Assembly (NCBI GenBank): GCA_002440825.1
Contig: DJVH01000085.1
Location: 1 to 64,000, forward strand
Length of the DNA: 64,000 nt
Direction of reading: 5' to 3'
DNA from: Bacteriovoracaceae bacterium UBA6261
GTDB lineage: Bacteria > Bdellovibrionota > Bacteriovoracia > Bacteriovoracales > Bacteriovoracaceae
In this document: piece after piece, positions 60,399 to 64,000 of the stretch
How positions within the stretch are numbered: position 1 is the stretch's first letter
How the letters are laid out: every line of letters starts with the position of its first letter
The notes under the pieces: model-generated
What the model saw: only the letters and a program-made list of their open reading frames with translations
What the model was told of the DNA's origin: nothing
The model's database searches: none
Position numbers and translations under genes: made by a program

Positions 60399-61268
60399 AT
60401 GGAAAAATTTAAACGCGTCTACATTGAAATAAGTAATATTTGTAACCTTCAATGTTCATTCTGCCCGGTTGTGGACAGAGACAAGAAGATTATGAGTCTG
60501 GATTTGTTTGAAAAGACGCTTTCTCAGGTAGCGCCGTTGACGGAACAAGTCTGTCTGCACCTGATGGGTGAACCGCTGGCCCATCCTGAGTTTCCGGCGA
60601 TCATCGCGCTTTGTGAAAAGTATGAGGTGAAAGTCAATCTGACGACGAATGGGATTCTGCTTAATCGCTATGCGGATTTGCTGACAAACAGCCCGGCCTT
60701 CCACCAGGTGAATTTTTCCATCCACAGCTTCAAAGACAATTTTCGCGATAAAAGTATTCTCCCTTACCTCACTGACATTCTTCATTTTTCCAAGATGGCC
60801 TTTGAAAGAAGACCTGAGCTTTATATCAATTATCGCCTGTGGAATATTTTTGAGACGCAAACACAGAATGATTCGAATAAAGACATCTTGAAATCGATTG
60901 CTGATTATTTTGATGTCGAAATAAAAGAAGACATTGATGTGGGCTCAATAAAAAGCAAACGCATCTGGAACAGAGTGTATCTTCATTTTGATTCGCGTTT
61001 TGAATGGCCTCATCCATCTATGCCGCTGCAATCGACCAAAGGTTTTTGTCATGCGCTTTCTTCTCATATCGGGATCCACGCTGATGGAACAGTTGTTCCC
61101 TGCTGTCTCGATAAAGAAGCTCGACTGTCGCTGGGAAATTGTGCCGAGACAACTCTAGGCGAGATTCTACAGGGCATGCGCGCACGCACAATGCGGGAAG
61201 GCTTTCAGAAAAAATTCTTGGCAGAAGATCTCTGTCAGCGCTGTACCTACATCAAAAGATTTCAATAA
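60399..61268 (+). CDS. radical SAM / SPASM-domain protein
   Basis: 289 residues. Cluster motif CNLQCSFCPVV (Cys15, Cys19, Cys22), then the barrel with HLMGEPLAHPEFPAI, and a C-terminal SPASM region beginning CHALSSHIGIHADGTVVPCCLDKEARLSLGN and ending DLCQRCTYIK. At 289 residues it is compact but has both parts. Possible roles include RiPP or enzyme maturation; no precursor peptide or obvious target is next to it. It is divergent from the RlmM-like gene with 23 bp between starts. Confidence 0.85.
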   Translation: MEKFKRVYIEISNICNLQCSFCPVVDRDKKIMSLDLFEKTLSQVAPLTEQVCLHLMGEPLAHPEFPAIIALCEKYEVKVNLTTNGILLNRYADLLTNSPAFHQVNFSIHSFKDNFRDKSILPYLTDILHFSKMAFERRPELYINYRLWNIFETQTQNDSNKDILKSIADYFDVEIKEDIDVGSIKSKRIWNRVYLHFDSRFEWPHPSMPLQSTKGFCHALSSHIGIHADGTVVPCCLDKEARLSLGNCAETTLGEILQGMRARTMREGFQKKFLAEDLCQRCTYIKRFQ

Positions 61269-61350
61269 CTTGCCCGTTTATTAGCTTCCATTAAAGAATG
61301 CTCTTAGAATATCCGATAAGAAAACACGGAAAATCTCAACAAGGGCAGAT

Positions 61351-61617
61351 ATGACAGAAGACGAACTCAACCGGAAACGCCAGGAATACCGCGATACTGA
61401 AATTCAGAATAAGATCGCTTCTTTTTCCTCAGCGGAAGAGTATCGTCAGACGACGCTGAAGGTGAACTACACCCGAAGAAAAGTCGTGGTGGGTCTGGGA
61501 AAAATCGGCTGGACGCTCATTGTGGGACAGGCCACCTTTCTTGTTTTTTTCTCAGCTCTTTTTGTTATCAGTTACATTCCCAAAACCAAATTTCTCGTCA
61601 CGAAAATCCTCCCTTAA
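61351..61617 (+). CDS. small single-pass membrane protein, unknown
   Basis: 88 residues: a charged N-terminal half (DELNRKRQEYRDTEIQNKIASFSSAEEYR) and one membrane helix at about 55-75 (WTLIVGQATFLVFFSALFVISYI). No signal or family recognised. It lies between the radical SAM gene (82 bp) and coaBC (39 bp). Confidence 0.55.
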   Translation: MTEDELNRKRQEYRDTEIQNKIASFSSAEEYRQTTLKVNYTRRKVVVGLGKIGWTLIVGQATFLVFFSALFVISYIPKTKFLVTKILP

Positions 61618-61656
61618 AATTGCCAAACTCCCCTCATTTGTGAAATAAATTCCCCT

Positions 61657-62880
61657 ATGAAAATACTCTTATGCGTAAGTGGATCGATCTCTGCCTATAA
61701 AGCACATGACATCGCCCGTGGCTTCGTTAATCTCGGCCACGAGGTGAAAGTTATTCTTACAAAAGGCGCACTCAAATTTGTGGTGCCGGAAGTGTTTACT
61801 TATCTCGGTGTAAAAGATGTCTATCTCGACGATGCGGACTTTCAGGCAAAGAATGTTCTGCACGTTGATCTTGCCCGCTGGAGTGACATTATGGTCATTG
61901 CTCCGTTGTCGGCCAACACTCTTTCAAGACTGGCCCGAGGTGAAGCTAGCGATTTGCTGACTTCTGTTTTTCTCGCTTACGAGCAAACTAAACCAATTGC
62001 CGTTTTTCCAGCAATGAATTCGATGATGCTGTCTCATCCATTCACTCAGGAAAATTTCAGCGAATTAAAAAAATTAAAAACTCTCGGCAATGTTTTCATT
62101 TCAGGAACCAATGCCGGCACACTTGCTTGCAATGAAGTGGGCGAAGGAAAACTTCCGATGGTGGATGAAATCCTGGCCATCGTTCCGGCGCTTCGGGCTC
62201 CATTCAATACGTCAGCTCAAAGAAAAAAAATCGTGATCACAACTGGAGCAACGATTGCGCCACTGGATCCCGTTCGTTTTTTAACCAATTCTTCTTCAGG
62301 TCTGACTGGTTTTCATCTTGCTGTTTCCGCTCTTCATGCTGGCCATGAAGTCGTCGTGATCGCCGGAAAAAATGCTGTGAAAGATCTTGATCTTCTGGTG
62401 AAGCATCCATTCTATAAATTAATCAGAGTGACGACAGTCACAGAAATGCACGATGCTGTTCATTCCGAAATTAAAAATGCGCACGCATATATTTCCGCAG
62501 CGGCCATTTCAGATATAGAATTTGATATTTCAAATGAAAAAGTGAAAAAGGAAAATATCGGTGCCGCTCTCCCTGTAAAAAAAGCTGTCGATATCTTAAA
62601 GACAGTGATTGATGCTAAACTCCCCGATTTAAAAATTGTGGGATTTGCCGCTGAAACTGATTTAAGCGATGCCGTTCTGTTAAAAAAATATCAATCGAAA
62701 CCTTGCGACCTTCTTGTCGGAACAAAAGTGGACAACGGAATGACTGGTCAGCAGACCGTCCAGGGATTCAACGTGAGCGAAGCCAATTACCGCTTCGTGA
62801 ACAAAGGTGAAGTCACTTCGCTTCGACCTCTTTCCAAAACGGAACTGGGTGATGTGATCTTCAATCTCATCAAGATTTAA
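61657..62880 (+). CDS. coaBC: bifunctional phosphopantothenoylcysteine decarboxylase / phosphopantothenate--cysteine ligase
   Basis: 407 residues. N-terminal CoaC (flavoprotein decarboxylase): LCVSGSISAYKAHDI, HVDLARWSDIMVIAPLSANTLSRLARGEASDLLTSV, PAMNSMM and ACNEVGEGKLP. C-terminal CoaB: ITTGATIAPLDPVRFLTNSSSG and later DLLVGTKVDNG. It makes 4'-phosphopantetheine, needed for CoA and for ACP. Followed by panC 2 bp downstream, which supplies pantothenate to the same pathway. Confidence 0.95.
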   Translation: MKILLCVSGSISAYKAHDIARGFVNLGHEVKVILTKGALKFVVPEVFTYLGVKDVYLDDADFQAKNVLHVDLARWSDIMVIAPLSANTLSRLARGEASDLLTSVFLAYEQTKPIAVFPAMNSMMLSHPFTQENFSELKKLKTLGNVFISGTNAGTLACNEVGEGKLPMVDEILAIVPALRAPFNTSAQRKKIVITTGATIAPLDPVRFLTNSSSGLTGFHLAVSALHAGHEVVVIAGKNAVKDLDLLVKHPFYKLIRVTTVTEMHDAVHSEIKNAHAYISAAAISDIEFDISNEKVKKENIGAALPVKKAVDILKTVIDAKLPDLKIVGFAAETDLSDAVLLKKYQSKPCDLLVGTKVDNGMTGQQTVQGFNVSEANYRFVNKGEVTSLRPLSKTELGDVIFNLIKI

Positions 62881-62882
62881 TT

Positions 62883-63731
62883 ATGATTAAAATTTTTACG
62901 ACTCAAAAAGATTATAACGATTACAAAAACAAAATTGCCCACGGATCAATCGGTATTGTTCCGACGATGGGCAATCTTCACGAAGGCCATATTTCTCTTC
63001 TTCGCAAATCCGTTGAAGACAACAAAGTCAGTGTCATTACAATTTTTGTAAACCCAAAACAATTCGGTCCGACTGAAGACTTTGATAAATATCCACGCAC
63101 GCTCGATGCTGACATCAACAAGATTTCCAGCGTTGCCTTGCAGGCTGGATCTGAAAAAGAAATCGTCGTCTTCGCTCCGGCCACGAACGATGAGATTTAT
63201 CCGGCAGGTTTCTCCACAACAATTCATGTCTCAGGTGTCACGGAAAAAATGGAAGGAGCCGTTCGTCCGACTCACTTTGATGGCGTCACCACAGTTGTTT
63301 ATCGCCTGTTTAAAATCATCGGAGCTACCAACGCTTACTTTGGACAGAAAGATTACCAGCAATGCCTGGTGGTCAAAAAGATGGTGAAAGATTTAAGTCT
63401 TCCCATCAATATTCACATCATGCCAATTATCAGGAATGCAGAAGGGCTCGCGCTTTCTTCACGCAATCAATACCTGAATGAGCAGGAACGGACTGAAGCT
63501 CTACACCTCTCGCGCACATTGAAGAAAATTGAAAATATGATCAGAAACAAAGAGGACTATCGTGCGCTGGTGGACTTTGAACTGACAAACAAAAAATGGG
63601 ATTACCTGCAGGTCTTAAATGCCGACACGCTCGAGGAAACAGAGGCGAAGACAAAAAACTTCGTCATTCTTGGAGTTTATCGTCTCTGTCAGACAAGATT
63701 GCTGGATAATATAGTGGTGCACACTTTATGA
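62883..63731 (+). CDS. panC: pantothenate synthetase
   Basis: 282 residues. The nucleotidyltransferase motifs are complete: IVPTMGNLHEGHISLLRKS, FVNPKQFGPTEDFDKYPRT, GQKDYQQCLVVKKM and RNAEGLALSSRNQYLN. Joins beta-alanine and pantoate. The coaBC-panC pair gives two steps in CoA synthesis; panB and panD are not in the window. The stop overlaps the hflX start by 1-4 bp, so coupling is likely. Confidence 0.96.
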   Translation: MIKIFTTQKDYNDYKNKIAHGSIGIVPTMGNLHEGHISLLRKSVEDNKVSVITIFVNPKQFGPTEDFDKYPRTLDADINKISSVALQAGSEKEIVVFAPATNDEIYPAGFSTTIHVSGVTEKMEGAVRPTHFDGVTTVVYRLFKIIGATNAYFGQKDYQQCLVVKKMVKDLSLPINIHIMPIIRNAEGLALSSRNQYLNEQERTEALHLSRTLKKIENMIRNKEDYRALVDFELTNKKWDYLQVLNADTLEETEAKTKNFVILGVYRLCQTRLLDNIVVHTL

Positions 63732-64000
63732 TGGATAACGAATTCAATATTGATCCGAATTATCAGGCGACGCTTGTCTCAATCGTCTCTTCTAATTTTC
63801 CGGATCATACGACACAAGCTGAAAGCGAACGGTCGATGATCGAGTTGCGCGAACTTCTTCGCACGCTCGGCCTCAAATGTGGCTCAGCCCATATTCAGAA
63901 TAAAAAAGATATTGATCCTGCCACAATTCTCGGTTCGGGAAAACTTGCAGAAATCGCTGAAGCAGCTGAAGCTGAAGGATCAAAACTTCTGGTTTTCGAT
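63728..64000 (+). CDS. hflX: GTPase HflX, N-terminal part (cut by window edge)
   Basis: About 91 residues before the edge. The N-terminal domain signature is clear: YQATLVSIVSSNF, SMIELRELLRTLG, then DPATILGSGKLAEIAEAAEAEGSKLLVFD, the L-G-x-G-K-x-x-E-(I/L) segment of HflX. HflX is a ribosome-splitting GTPase used in stress; the G domain lies beyond the window. The ATG at 63728 overlaps the panC stop; ATG 63731 is also possible. Confidence 0.88.
   Translation, partial: MMDNEFNIDPNYQATLVSIVSSNFPDHTTQAESERSMIELRELLRTLGLKCGSAHIQNKKDIDPATILGSGKLAEIAEAAEAEGSKLLVFD

Overview
The window looks like ordinary chromosome from a Gram-negative, motile, moderately AT-rich bacterium. It encodes LPS assembly (LptE), a Mla-type lipid ABC system, lipoproteins, a chemotaxis receptor and many Sec-exported hydrolases. 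Gene content and style resemble the Bdellovibrionota (Bacteriovorax / Peredibacter-like predators): secreted proteases and lipases, patatin and PLD-type proteins, and many orphan exported proteins. That placement is inference from gene content, with no database search behind it. I see no rRNA operon, insertion sequence, prophage or CRISPR array.

Layout. 1-2.1 kb: acyl-CoA dehydrogenase (cut by the edge), enoyl-CoA hydratase and 3-hydroxyacyl-CoA dehydrogenase, a short-chain acyl-CoA module. 2.2-4.8 kb: rpsT, then lptE-holA facing a DciA-like gene. 4.7-12.6 kb: a tightly packed eight-gene minus-strand operon (aroK, receiver-domain protein, alr, mlaE-F-D-like genes, GYF-like membrane protein, tsaC-like). 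12.6-23.7 kb: a yceD / rpmF / fabHDG-acpP-fabF / glyA / nrdR / nusB housekeeping run on the plus strand, interrupted between yceD and rpmF by two opposite-strand secreted hydrolases; plsX is not at its usual place. 23.7-28 kb: greB, DUF6165, methyltransferase, def, trmO, an SDR and tRNA-Asp(GTC).

28-39 kb: a low-oxygen flavoured region. It holds nrdD/nrdG (anaerobic ribonucleotide reductase) with a candidate FNR-like site upstream, a NIT-domain chemoreceptor, a ferritin-like protein, and a ferredoxin / 2-oxoacid:ferredoxin oxidoreductase / hemerythrin / radical SAM operon. 39-50.5 kb: envelope and exported proteins, including a transglutaminase-TPR protein, an SGNH hydrolase, a polytopic membrane protein and a large exported protein with an asparagine-rich heptad repeat. 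50.5-54.3 kb: a histidine kinase facing a PAS-type sensor that has lost its phospho-acceptor histidine and is followed by a single-domain response regulator.

54.3-64 kb: patatin, Mpo1-like protein, a TMEM165-type manganese exporter preceded by what I read as a yybP-ykoY manganese riboswitch, a DNA repair methyltransferase, a PLD-family lipoprotein, an RlmM-like methyltransferase, a SPASM radical SAM, then coaBC-panC-hflX (hflX cut by the edge).

No single wholly new system is proven here. The items most worth following are the Asn-heptad exported protein, the degenerate sensor with its lone receiver, the manganese riboswitch, the GYF protein with its repeated acidic motif inside the Mla operon, and the nested inverted repeat at 48.4 kb.
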